From JACCVL01 sp038232655 (GTDB lineage Bacteria; Actinomycetota; Actinomycetes; Propionibacteriales; Nocardioidaceae), in contig JBBSNM010000062.1 in the NCBI GenBank assembly GCA_038232655.1, forward strand, positions 1-16,528: DNA of 16,528 nucleotides. The letters are read 5' to 3'. Positions 3,855 to 11,146 of the stretch are shown piece by piece. Position 1 is the stretch's first letter. Every line of letters begins with the position of its first letter. Made by a program: the position numbers and the translations under genes. Under the pieces are notes generated by a model. That model saw nothing but the letters and a program-made list of their open reading frames with translations. It was not told the DNA's origin and made no database searches.

Positions 3855-6071
3855 GTGGCGGATAGCCGGCTTGCCCTGGTCGTTGCGACCGACCGCTACG
3901 ACGATCCCACGCTGCACGGGCTGGCCGCTCCGGCCGCGGACGCCGACGCGCTGGTGGAGGTTCTCGGTGATCCAGACCGGGGCGGTTTCGATGTCGACGT
4001 GCTTCACAACGCCACCTCCTGGGTCGTCGCCGAGCACGTGGAGACGCTATTGGGCGACCGGCATAGGTCGGACCTGGTGCTGCTGCACTTCTCCTGCCAT
4101 GGACTCAAGGATGAGGCTGGAGAGCTCTTCCTCGCGGCCAGCAACACCCGGCCGACCCTGCTCGCATCGACGGCGGTGGATTCCTCCCTGGTCAACCGGC
4201 TGATGCGACGCAGCCGGGCCCAGCGAATAGTCCTGCTGCTCGACTGCTGTTACGGCGGAGCCTTCGAGCGCGGCGCGGTGTCGCGCGCCGACGACGACGT
4301 GCATGTCGGTGACCAGTTCGCGCAGGGTTCTCTCGGTGGCGGCCGGGGCCGGGTCGTGATCACCGCGTCGAGCGCGATGGAGTACGCCCTGGAGGGCGCC
4401 GACCTGACCGCCGGCGGCCGACCTGCGCCCTCGCTGTTCACCGGCGCGCTGGTCGAGGGATTGCGCAGTGGCGAAGCCGACCGTGACCAGGATGGGCAGA
4501 TCGGTCTCGACGAGCTCTACGAGTACGTGTACGACAGGGTGCAGGAGCAGACGCCCAACCAGACGCCGAGCCGCTGGGTGTTCGGCCTGCAGGGCGACTT
4601 GTTCATCGCCCGCAACCCGCGGCGGCGCATCCTTGCAGCACCGTTGTCTACCGACATCCAAGAACTGGCGGCGCACCCCACGGCTGGCGTACGTATCGGC
4701 GCGGTCCACGAGCTGGCCGGAATCGCCGCTGGCGTGGACCTGTCGCAGGCGGCGGGGGCGGCGGTCTTGCTGCGCCAGCTGTGCAACGACGACAGCCGGC
4801 GGGTCGCGCAGGCGGCGGCTGAAGTGCTCGACAGCCTCGCCCCCCGACCCGCCAGCTGTTGGCTCGACCTCGGCCGCATCCCCGTGGGCACCGCTTCGAC
4901 GGCCGAGGAGCTCGAGATCGGGTCCAGCCCGCTCACCCTCGCCTCATTGGTCGAGACGTCGGGTCCGCAGCTGCGGGCGCAGCTGCAGGGAACCGCGCTG
5001 CAGGTCGAGGTCACCCCGGCCGACAGCGGACCGCTACGTGGTTGGGTGAAGCTGTCAGGTGCGGCTGGTGAGGCCCACATCGACGTCGTCGCCGAGGCGG
5101 TCGAGACGGCAGACGCTGCCAAGGTGCAGACGGACTCCGCACCAGCACGGCTGCCGTGGAGCGCGCCGATGGAGGCGGCACCCACCCCGTCGACGCAAAC
5201 CCTGCCGCCAACCCCGCCGCCGGCTGTCCCGCTGGTACCGCTCGGACCCGTGGGACTGAACCGACCGAGTCTGGTGTTGGTCGGCCTGCTGGTGCTCGCG
5301 GGTGCCGTCGCGACAGCCGGCGCGAACCTGCTGCCGACCGAGTACGAGGGCTTTGTCGCCGTGGGCAGTGTCAAGGCGTCCTGGTGGCTGTACGTGCCCG
5401 CGACCGCGACCGCCCTCGCATTGGTTGGGCTGAGCACGGCGAGACCCAGCCTCGTGTCCGTGGCGGTGGGCGTGGTGGCGGGGGTTGCGGCCTGGGCGGG
5501 CTCTTTCTGGTTCAAGATGAGTGTCGCGGGCCTGAGCAAGCTCGGCCCCGAGGCCACGATCCAGGGCTGGCTGAACACCGGACTGTGGGCGCAGCTCGTC
5601 GCCTTCTTGTTGCTGGGGGTCGCCGTCGTCATGGTGGTCGCTGGCTCGGCTGACCTGCGCGCCCCGGTGACGGTGGCACGCAGCGGGTGGTCCCTGTTAG
5701 CCGGCGGACTCGTGCTGAGCGGAGCGGCGCTGACCACGGTGGATGCCTTCACCCGCGCGGAGAGCCAGGGTCGCCCGCGAGTGACAGCGCTCGCCGCAGC
5801 CATCCTGGTGGTGTGCGTGCCTGTCGCGGTGACCGCGCTGGGCATGCAGCAGCGACGTGCGGTGTTGGCCGCCGCGACCACGCTCCTGCTGCTCATCGGT
5901 GGCCGGGACGTTTTCCTGCTGCTGAGTGGTGAGCTGACCCCGCACCTGGCGTCGACCGTGGGCGGCTCCGTCGTGGTGTTGCTGGGGTGCTTCGTCGGGC
6001 AGGGACGGTTGCGCGAGACGGCAGACCAGCCGACCAGGACCCATCCGCCGGATCGACTCTCGGCCACGTAA
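3855..6071 (+). CDS. Caspase-like (peptidase C14) protease with EF-hand, beta-rich stalk and multi-pass membrane C-terminus, EACC1-associated
   Basis: The 738-residue protein starts at GTG 3855. Residues about 5-256 form a caspase fold: LALVVATDRY opens it, the catalytic His82 lies in LLHFSCHG, and the catalytic Cys is in LLLDCCYGG (Cys132 by alignment with DxC, Cys131 adjacent). Residues 209-220 (DRDQDGQIGLDE) fit a complete EF-hand calcium loop, D-x-D-x-D-G-x-I-x-x-x-E, as in calcium-dependent metacaspases. Residues about 279-330 (VRIGAVHELAGIAAG, then RQLCNDDSRRVAQAAAEVL) look HEAT-like. Residues about 335-417 are beta-rich, and 440-468 is a Pro-rich linker. From about 471 to 715 there are about eight hydrophobic segments (near 472-490, 510-527, 532-553, 577-597, 611-630, 643-663, 668-688, 697-715). 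The protease head is thus probably held at the cytoplasmic membrane. With EACC1 directly upstream it fits a predicted abortive-infection or regulated-death effector. Substrate and trigger are unknown. Confidence 0.88.
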   Translation: MADSRLALVVATDRYDDPTLHGLAAPAADADALVEVLGDPDRGGFDVDVLHNATSWVVAEHVETLLGDRHRSDLVLLHFSCHGLKDEAGELFLAASNTRPTLLASTAVDSSLVNRLMRRSRAQRIVLLLDCCYGGAFERGAVSRADDDVHVGDQFAQGSLGGGRGRVVITASSAMEYALEGADLTAGGRPAPSLFTGALVEGLRSGEADRDQDGQIGLDELYEYVYDRVQEQTPNQTPSRWVFGLQGDLFIARNPRRRILAAPLSTDIQELAAHPTAGVRIGAVHELAGIAAGVDLSQAAGAAVLLRQLCNDDSRRVAQAAAEVLDSLAPRPASCWLDLGRIPVGTASTAEELEIGSSPLTLASLVETSGPQLRAQLQGTALQVEVTPADSGPLRGWVKLSGAAGEAHIDVVAEAVETADAAKVQTDSAPARLPWSAPMEAAPTPSTQTLPPTPPPAVPLVPLGPVGLNRPSLVLVGLLVLAGAVATAGANLLPTEYEGFVAVGSVKASWWLYVPATATALALVGLSTARPSLVSVAVGVVAGVAAWAGSFWFKMSVAGLSKLGPEATIQGWLNTGLWAQLVAFLLLGVAVVMVVAGSADLRAPVTVARSGWSLLAGGLVLSGAALTTVDAFTRAESQGRPRVTALAAAILVVCVPVAVTALGMQQRRAVLAAATTLLLLIGGRDVFLLLSGELTPHLASTVGGSVVVLLGCFVGQGRLRETADQPTRTHPPDRLSAT

Positions 6072-6105
6072 GACAGCGGTCCGCCGCGGTTGCGTGCCAC
6101 ACGGG

Positions 6106-6326
6106 CTGGCGCGCGCGCTCGGTGTGGCCGAGCCGGTGACCCTGCAGCGGCAGTACAGCCTCATCGTCCGCGAGATCGAGTGGGAGATCGTGCCGGCAGC
6201 CCAAGACGCCGGGATCGGGCTGCTGCCGTGGAGCCCGCTGGGGAGCGGCTGGCTGTCGGGCAAGTACCGCGTGACCAGCGGCCGGCCGGCGACACCCGCC
6301 TCGGCGCCGACCCCGACCGGGGCATG
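6106..6326 (+). pseudogene. Aldo/keto reductase fragment (partial, frameshifted)
   Basis: This stretch encodes LARALGVAEPVTLQRQYSLI, VREIEWEIVPAAQDAGIGLL and PWSPLGSGWLSGKYR, equivalent to residues about 166-219 of the intact reductase at 2264-3292. It then loses the frame through a one-base deletion (CCGGCGCG in the intact gene, CCGCGTG here). There is no start, no catalytic N-terminal half and no C-terminus. Because most differences from the intact copy are silent, it appears to derive from a separate, formerly functional reductase gene and not from a recent copy of the neighbour. It fills most of the 274-bp gap between the caspase gene and the convergent hydrolase gene; nothing else is recognisable there. 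Confidence 0.9.
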
Positions 6327-6345
6327 AGGGTAGCGGGCCACTGCT

Positions 6346-7029
6346 CTACCGCTGGTGGACAACTTCGGTGATCAGCGCCGCCAGACCGATGGTGGACGAC
6401 GTCTCGTGCTGCGGGAGCGGGCCGGCGGGGTCCACGCTGTGGCCGGGCCGGCGCAACCGCACCACTGCCACCCCCGCCTCCAGCGCGCCGCGCACGTCAC
6501 GCGCCGAGCTGGCGACGTGCACGAATCGACCCAGCAGCCGACCCGCCTCGGCATACATCCGGGCCGCCGGCTTATAGGCACGAACACGCTCCGAGGCGAC
6601 GACCGCGGTCGGATCGACCGGCAGCGTGCGCACTCGGGTCAGGGCCAGCAGGTCCTCGTCGATGTTCGACAACACCCCCAGCCGGCAGTGGCCGGACAGC
6701 TCGGCGAGGCCCTCCTCGACATCGGGCCACAGCGGCCAGTCCGCCATCGACGCCAGCAGTGCGCGGGTGTCCGTCGCCGGCTCACCCTGCAGGTCGAGCT
6801 GCGCATAGGTGGCGGCAAGCGCCGTCTCCGCGAGCTCGGTGTACGGCAGCCACGATTGCACCTCGCGGTGCGCGCTCTTGTTCAGCGCGTCCCAGCGGTC
6901 GTACACCGCACGTCCGCTCACCGCCCAGCCACGCTCACCAGCCCACCCGTCCAACGTCTGTGCGGCGCCGTGCCGCGAGTCGACCAGGGCACTGAAGACG
7001 TCAAAGGTCACGAGTGGCGGCGCGGGCAT
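6346..7029 (-). CDS. HAD-superfamily hydrolase, haloacid dehalogenase type II-like
   Basis: The 227-residue protein begins MPAPPLVTFDVFSALVDS; the ATG complement is at 7027-7029, 20 nt after the dctM stop. HAD motif I supplies the nucleophile Asp10 (TFDVF). Motif II is LGVLSNID (Ser121-Asn122), motif III is RAYKPAARMY (Lys153), and motif IV is HVASSARDVRGALEAG (Asp178). Spacing follows L-2-haloacid dehalogenases (D10, S118-N119, K151, D180 in the reference enzyme). Position 14, a conserved Thr in those enzymes, is Ala here (FDVFSAL). The reaction is therefore either hydrolytic dehalogenation of a 2-haloalkanoic acid or another HAD hydrolysis. As the last gene of the TRAP transporter operon it may act on the imported acid. 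A longer in-frame extension to 7716 lies inside dctM and was rejected. Confidence 0.8.
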   Translation of the reverse strand: MPAPPLVTFDVFSALVDSRHGAAQTLDGWAGERGWAVSGRAVYDRWDALNKSAHREVQSWLPYTELAETALAATYAQLDLQGEPATDTRALLASMADWPLWPDVEEGLAELSGHCRLGVLSNIDEDLLALTRVRTLPVDPTAVVASERVRAYKPAARMYAEAGRLLGRFVHVASSARDVRGALEAGVAVVRLRRPGHSVDPAGPLPQHETSSTIGLAALITEVVHQR

Positions 7030-7049
7030 GGTCGACCTGGCAGCCGCGC

Positions 7050-8459
7050 TCAGAACAGCAGGCCGGGCAGCCAGGTGACAATGCCGGGGAACACCGACAT
7101 CAAGAAGATCGAAAACGCGAGCACCCCGACATACGGCAGGGTGCCCAGCACGATGTCCTTCAGCGAGATGTCGGGCGCGATCCCCTTGAGGACGAACAGG
7201 TTCAGCCCCACCGGTGGGGTGATCAGACCGATCTCCATGTTCACCGTCATGAGCACTCCGAACCAGATCGGGTCGAATCCCAGTGCGGTGATCAGCGGGA
7301 ACAGCACCGGCGTCACCATCACGATGATGCCCACCGGCGGCAGGAACATGCCGAGCACCAGCAGCACGAGGTTGATGACCAGCAGCACCAGCCACTTGTT
7401 GATCTCCAGCTCGGTTACCATGAGGGCGAGCTCTTGCGGGACCGACAAGAACGCCAGCACGGTGCCGATCACGGCAGAGAACGTCGTGATCATCAAGATC
7501 ATCGTGCTCTGGTTGGTGGCGTCGAGCAGGCTGTGACCCAGGCCCCGCAGCGTGATCCCGCGGTAGGCGATGGCGATCAGCACCAGCACGACGAGCACGC
7601 CGACCGCGGCGGCCTCGCTGGGAGTGGCCACGCCCGCATACAACGTGTACAAGATCGCGCCGATGATGGACAGGAACGGCAACACCTTGAGCAGTGAGCG
7701 CACCCGGTCGCCCCACGTGTAGGCGGGTGCGGTGTAGGCGCTCGGATCAGCACCGGCGCCGGCGCCCGCTGCCGTCGAGCCGCCCGCTCCGCGGTCGGTG
7801 CCGGCGCCGCGGGCCACCAGGTCGCGCTGGGGACTCGAGGCACGCTGTCGTCGGCCCTCGAGCGTCGTGGCGACGAAGATCCACGCGCAGAACAGAACCG
7901 TGATCATGATGCCGGGAACGACGCCGCCGGCGAACAGCTGGCCGATCGACTGCTCGGCGGCGATGCCGTACAGGATGAGGGTGATGCTCGGTGGGATGAG
8001 GATCCCCAGCGTGCCCCCGGCTGCCACGGCGCCGGTCGCGATCCGCGCGGAGACACCGCGCGACTGCATCTCCGGCACGGCGACCCGGCCGATGGCCGCC
8101 GCGGTCGCCGGGCTGGAGCCGGTCAGTGCGGCGAACAGGGCGGCGGCCACGACGCTGCTCATCCCCAGCCCGCCGCGGATGCGCGACAGCCACGCCTCAC
8201 CGGCCTCGAACAGGTGCTTGCTGGCGGTGGAGCCGCCGAAGATGTTTCCCATCAAGATGAACAGCGGGATGGCCAGCAGGGCGAAGTCGTTGAGGGAGTC
8301 GAAGACCAGCTTGGCGAAGATGTCGAGCTGGGCGGGGTCGAGGAACAACACGATGGACGCGAGCGCCGTGAGGCCCAGAGCGAAGGCGATGGGCATGCCG
8401 GTCATGAACAGCACCAGGGCGATCAGCCCGATGACGCCGCCGGTGGCGAGCGGGCCCAT
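7050..8459 (-). CDS. dctM: TRAP transporter large permease (DctM family)
   Basis: The 469-residue, highly hydrophobic protein belongs to the DctM/TRAP large-permease family: LFMTGMPIAFALGL at the start, LLAIPLFILMGNIFG, the GSSPATAAAIG loop (about 114-124), LGILIPPSITLILYG, and VATPSEAAAVGVLVVL leading the second half. It forms the ion-coupled translocation channel for an organic acid, with DctQ and DctP. Its ATG overlaps the dctQ stop (ATGA), so translation is coupled. Unusually, residues about 200-250 between the two halves form a long low-complexity hydrophilic stretch (GAGGSTAAGAGAGADPSAYT) with many basic residues, making the protein about 40 residues longer than the family's usual 425-430. 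The helices around it are intact. Confidence 0.93.
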   Translation of the reverse strand: MGPLATGGVIGLIALVLFMTGMPIAFALGLTALASIVLFLDPAQLDIFAKLVFDSLNDFALLAIPLFILMGNIFGGSTASKHLFEAGEAWLSRIRGGLGMSSVVAAALFAALTGSSPATAAAIGRVAVPEMQSRGVSARIATGAVAAGGTLGILIPPSITLILYGIAAEQSIGQLFAGGVVPGIMITVLFCAWIFVATTLEGRRQRASSPQRDLVARGAGTDRGAGGSTAAGAGAGADPSAYTAPAYTWGDRVRSLLKVLPFLSIIGAILYTLYAGVATPSEAAAVGVLVVLVLIAIAYRGITLRGLGHSLLDATNQSTMILMITTFSAVIGTVLAFLSVPQELALMVTELEINKWLVLLVINLVLLVLGMFLPPVGIIVMVTPVLFPLITALGFDPIWFGVLMTVNMEIGLITPPVGLNLFVLKGIAPDISLKDIVLGTLPYVGVLAFSIFLMSVFPGIVTWLPGLLF

Positions 8460-9052
8460 CAGCGCGACCTATCTGGCTCGTCGTGCACCGGTTCGTCGGC
8501 CAGCGGGTTGTGTTGCTCGGTCACGGCCAAGGCGGTCTCGACCGGGATGCTGCCCGCGAGCGCGCGGCCGGCCTCGACGATGAAGAACACGTACTGCAGG
8601 GCCACCAGGACCATGCCGATGGGCAGGATCGCGTAGACGACGTCCAGCGGTGCCCGGAAGGCGGTGGGGCTCTTGAAGCCGCCCTCGTAGGCCTCGTACC
8701 ACAGCGCGGTGCCCTTCCAGAAGACGGCCGTGATCACCACCAGCGACAGCAGTGACGTCACGATGGTGGCGGCCAGCCGGCCGCGCGGCGGGAGCCGGTC
8801 GGTCAGCACGCTGACGCCGACGTGGGCGTGGTGCTTGAGGCCGTACGCCGCTCCCCAGAACGTCACCACGAGCAGCAGGTAGATGCTGACCTCGGTCTGC
8901 CACACGGTCGCCAGGCCGAAGAAGTACCGCGACGCGACGCCGTGCAGCATGACCAGCGTGGCGGCGACCAGCGCGGCGGCGCTGACGTAGCCCGCTGCCT
9001 CCGACAGCGCATTCACCCAGCGGAACGACAGGGCGTACCTCAGCGCTGACAT
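8459..9052 (-). CDS. dctQ: TRAP transporter small permease (DctQ family)
   Basis: The 197-residue protein has four hydrophobic segments (near residues 20-42, 52-71, 94-112 and 137-160) and the DctQ hallmark VWQTEVSIYLLLVVTFWGAA followed by GLKHHAHVGVSVL. The chosen ATG (complement at 9050-9052) has GGAG 6 nt upstream and gives the family-standard N-terminus MSALRYALSFRW; an in-frame extension to 9196 would run into dctP and be Gly/Arg-rich junk. The C-terminal tail is acidic and hydrophilic. It sits 47 nt after dctP and overlaps dctM by 4 nt. DctQ proteins associate with DctM in the membrane and are needed for TRAP uptake. Confidence 0.92.
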   Translation of the reverse strand: MSALRYALSFRWVNALSEAAGYVSAAALVAATLVMLHGVASRYFFGLATVWQTEVSIYLLLVVTFWGAAYGLKHHAHVGVSVLTDRLPPRGRLAATIVTSLLSLVVITAVFWKGTALWYEAYEGGFKSPTAFRAPLDVVYAILPIGMVLVALQYVFFIVEAGRALAGSIPVETALAVTEQHNPLADEPVHDEPDRSR

Positions 9053-9099
9053 GTGTTCTCCACGGGTCGTGGGCGGGTCCCTCGTCGTCGCGGGCCGTG

Positions 9100-10173
9100 C
9101 TACTCCGACGCCTTCTTGGCCAGCTCCAGCAGCTCGTCCCCGCCCTCGACCTTCTTGGCGAAGTCGGCCCACACGTCCTCGGCCAGGGTCTGCCACTCCT
9201 TGAACGCCGCCTCGTCCATGGCGGTGACCTCCACGCCGGCGTCGGCGAAGATCTTCTCGACCCGGGCGTCGTCCTCCTCCGCGGCCTCGTAGGCGAAGTC
9301 CTGCAGCTCCTCGCCGGCTTCCTGCAGCGCGGTCTGCTGCTCCGAGCTGAGCTTGTCCCAGGCGGAGTTGCTGATGATCAGCGGCTCGAACATGAACCAG
9401 AACGTGTAGCCGTTGGTCGGGCTGGTGAACGACTTCACCTGCTCCTGGAGGTTGTAGGAGGCGAACGACCCCGTCGAGGTCACCGCCGCGTCCAAGACAC
9501 CGGTCTGCATGGCGCTGTAGATCTCCGACGACGGCAGGCTGCTGATCCCGGCGCCCGCGCTCTTGAGCATCTCCTCGACGTACGAGCCCGCCGCGCGCAT
9601 CTTCATGCCGTCGCTGATGTCGTCCGGCACGACGATGGGCTCACCCTTCGAGCCGATTGCACCGGCGTTCCAGACCCAGGTGAGGACGCGGACCCCGTTC
9701 TCCTGGGTGATCTCGTCGATGCGCTTGCCGATCTCGGCGTCCTGCCACTTCTGGGCCTCGGCGTGGCTGCGCGGCAGCGTCGGCATCAACGTGATGCTGA
9801 ACTCAGGGACACGCCCGGATGCGTAGTCGAGCGGGAACACCGACAGGTCGATCGCGCCGCTCTGCATCGAGTCGTACTGCTCGGTCGGCTCGCTGAGGGT
9901 GGCGTTCGGGAACACCTTGACCTGCACCGACCCGCCGGTCTTCTCGTCGACAGCGTCGGCGAAGCGTTGGGCGATCACCGAGCGGAAGTCACCCTCGTCA
10001 CCCTGCGGGGCGGGCCACTGGTGCGAGAGCCGCAGCGTCTGGGTCTCGTCCTCGCCGCCACCACTATCCGAGCCCTCGCCCCCGCCGCCACCGCCGCAGG
10101 CGGCCAGCACCAGGGCCGTCGCCGTCAAGGCGCCGATGAGTGTTCTCCGGGAGTTGCGCAAGGTCGCCTTCAT
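9100..10173 (-). CDS. dctP: TRAP transporter solute-binding lipoprotein (DctP family)
   Basis: The 357-residue protein has a lipoprotein signal peptide: a basic start (MKATLRNSRR), a hydrophobic core and the lipobox LAAC, giving acylated Cys26. A flexible Gly/Ser/Glu linker (about 27-44) follows, as is common for surface lipoproteins of Gram-positive bacteria. The DctP fold starts at TLRLSHQWPAP. MQSGAIDLSVFP and GMKMRAAGSYVEEMLKS (Arg193, the position that usually holds the substrate carboxylate) are family signatures. The Shine-Dalgarno GAGGAGGAG lies just before the ATG. It binds the transported acid outside the cell and delivers it to DctQM; the specific ligand cannot be told from sequence. 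It is the first transporter gene after a regulator and carries an operator-like palindrome upstream. Confidence 0.94.
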   Translation of the reverse strand: MKATLRNSRRTLIGALTATALVLAACGGGGGGEGSDSGGGEDETQTLRLSHQWPAPQGDEGDFRSVIAQRFADAVDEKTGGSVQVKVFPNATLSEPTEQYDSMQSGAIDLSVFPLDYASGRVPEFSITLMPTLPRSHAEAQKWQDAEIGKRIDEITQENGVRVLTWVWNAGAIGSKGEPIVVPDDISDGMKMRAAGSYVEEMLKSAGAGISSLPSSEIYSAMQTGVLDAAVTSTGSFASYNLQEQVKSFTSPTNGYTFWFMFEPLIISNSAWDKLSSEQQTALQEAGEELQDFAYEAAEEDDARVEKIFADAGVEVTAMDEAAFKEWQTLAEDVWADFAKKVEGGDELLELAKKASE

Positions 10174-10226
10174 GGGTTCTCCTCCTCGAGACCGACAGGC
10201 GGTGGCCGCATCCGAAATGAGTCAGC

Positions 10227-10243
10227 GGACCAGTGACTAGTCC
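10227..10243. promoter_or_regulatory. 17-bp operator-like palindrome upstream of dctP
   Basis: GGACCAGTGACTAGTCC reads the same on both strands except for one symmetric pair and the centre. It lies 54 bp before the dctP start, and TTGGAC, a possible -35 on the minus strand, overlaps its edge. The half-site GGACYRGT occurs twice here, inverted, and again upstream of the CoA-transferase gene as ACCAGTCC (11126-11133). Binding by the adjacent GntR regulator is the likely function (inference). Confidence 0.55.
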
Positions 10244-10310
10244 AATGGCCCAGAGTCTGGCCCTGCCCGGCCCGCCCGTCAACGGATATTGTCGCTGACC
10301 CCACCTCCTG

Positions 10311-10320
10311 TTGTCGACAA
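10311..10320. promoter_or_regulatory. Perfect 10-bp palindrome between gntR and dctP
   Basis: TTGTCGACAA ends one base before the gntR stop codon. The TTGT-N2-ACAA form resembles operators of FadR-type GntR regulators (TNGTNNNACNA) but with a shorter centre. A 7-bp inverted pair CGCTGAC (10293-10299) / GTCAGCG (10321-10327) flanks it, so it could alternatively be the loop region of a weak 3' hairpin for gntR. Confidence 0.3.
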
Positions 10321-10321
10321 G

Positions 10322-11062
10322 TCAGCGGTGGAGGTCCGGGTCGCCGCGCAACAGCGCGACGTCGGAGACGATGTCGAGGTGGTCGCGCATGGCGGCGGCC
10401 GCGCCGGCGGCGTCGCCTGCGCGGATGGCCTCGGCGATCGCGCGGTGACCCTCCAGGAACGCCTGTGGTCGACCCGGCTGCGACAGGGACTCGATCCTGG
10501 ACTCCAGCACGGCGGGCGCGATCTCGGCCATGAGATCGGCCAGCAGTCCGGAGTGGCCGGCACGGGTGACCGCGACGTGGAACGTCTCGTCGCCGGCCGC
10601 GCCGCGCGCACCGTCGGCGATCTCGTCGGCCATCTGCAACAAGGCCGCGTCGATGCGGACCAGGTCGTCTGCGGTGCGGCGCTGGGCCGCCAGCTCGGCC
10701 AGCTTGACCTCGAGCGCGTACCGCGCCTCGATGATCTCTGGCAACCGCCGGCGCCGAGACCGCAGCGTGGCCACCACCTGGGTGCTCAGCGGCCGCTGTG
10801 CGAGCACCGCTCCGTCGCCGTGCCGGACCTCAACGATGCCCTGCACCTCGAGCGCAACCAGCGCCTGGCTCACCGACGCACGACTCACCGCGAGCCGGGC
10901 GGCCAGCTCCCGCTCCGGAGGCAGCCGGTCACCAGTGCGCAGTCCCTCGGCGTCGATGAACGCCATGAGCTTTTCCACCAGCTGGAGGTAGAGGCGCTGC
11001 CGTGGCATCGGCCGCAGCGATCCCGGCTGGGACGGTGAGGTGCTGCTGGCCACGTTGACCAT
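10322..11062 (-). CDS. GntR-family regulator, FadR subfamily with FCD domain
   Basis: The 246-residue protein has an N-terminal winged helix (LYLQLVEKLMAFIDAEGLRT, then GDRLPPERELAARLAVSRAS, then VSQALVALEVQGIVEVRHGD) and a C-terminal all-helical FCD ligand-binding domain. The FCD metal-site pattern is visible: Asp158 with His162 (DETFH), His206 (EGHRAI) and His228 (MRDHL). These domains usually bind a carboxylate through a metal. The ATG complement at 11060-11062 directly abuts GAGAGG, so the GTG three codons later (start 11053), with better spacing, may be the true start. It lies between the TRAP operon (same strand) and the divergent CoA-transferase gene, and shared operator half-sites occur in front of both. 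It probably represses both until the transported acid or its derivative binds. Confidence 0.88.
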   Translation of the reverse strand: MVNVASSTSPSQPGSLRPMPRQRLYLQLVEKLMAFIDAEGLRTGDRLPPERELAARLAVSRASVSQALVALEVQGIVEVRHGDGAVLAQRPLSTQVVATLRSRRRRLPEIIEARYALEVKLAELAAQRRTADDLVRIDAALLQMADEIADGARGAAGDETFHVAVTRAGHSGLLADLMAEIAPAVLESRIESLSQPGRPQAFLEGHRAIAEAIRAGDAAGAAAAMRDHLDIVSDVALLRGDPDLHR

Positions 11063-11110
11063 CCTCTCTGCTCGAACGCCGGCCGGCCGGTTGCGCCGAG
11101 TTGCTGTTGT

Positions 11111-11133
11111 CCTAGAGGCTAGGCCACCAGTCC
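11111..11133. promoter_or_regulatory. Operator-like repeats in the gntR / CoA-transferase divergent region
   Basis: CCTAG and CTAGG (11111-11123) form an inverted repeat around AGG, and ACCAGTCC (11126-11133) repeats the half-site seen in the palindrome before dctP. AGTCCTAATGG here also resembles AGTCCAATGG at the dctP site. These elements lie 14-36 bp before the CoA-transferase ATG in the 84-bp gap between the divergent genes. A clear -10/-35 pair could not be chosen. Confidence 0.4.
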
Positions 11134-11146
11134 TAATGGAGGCCTC

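Noticed and set aside
4517..6100. Minus-strand open frame of 527 codons
   Set aside because: It is antisense to the caspase gene, which has clear motifs. The frame encodes Ser/Thr/Ala-rich sequence with no recognisable domain.
7030..7716. Long N-terminal extension of the HAD hydrolase
   Set aside because: It is an out-of-frame shadow of dctM. The HAD fold starts exactly at MPAPPLVTFD.
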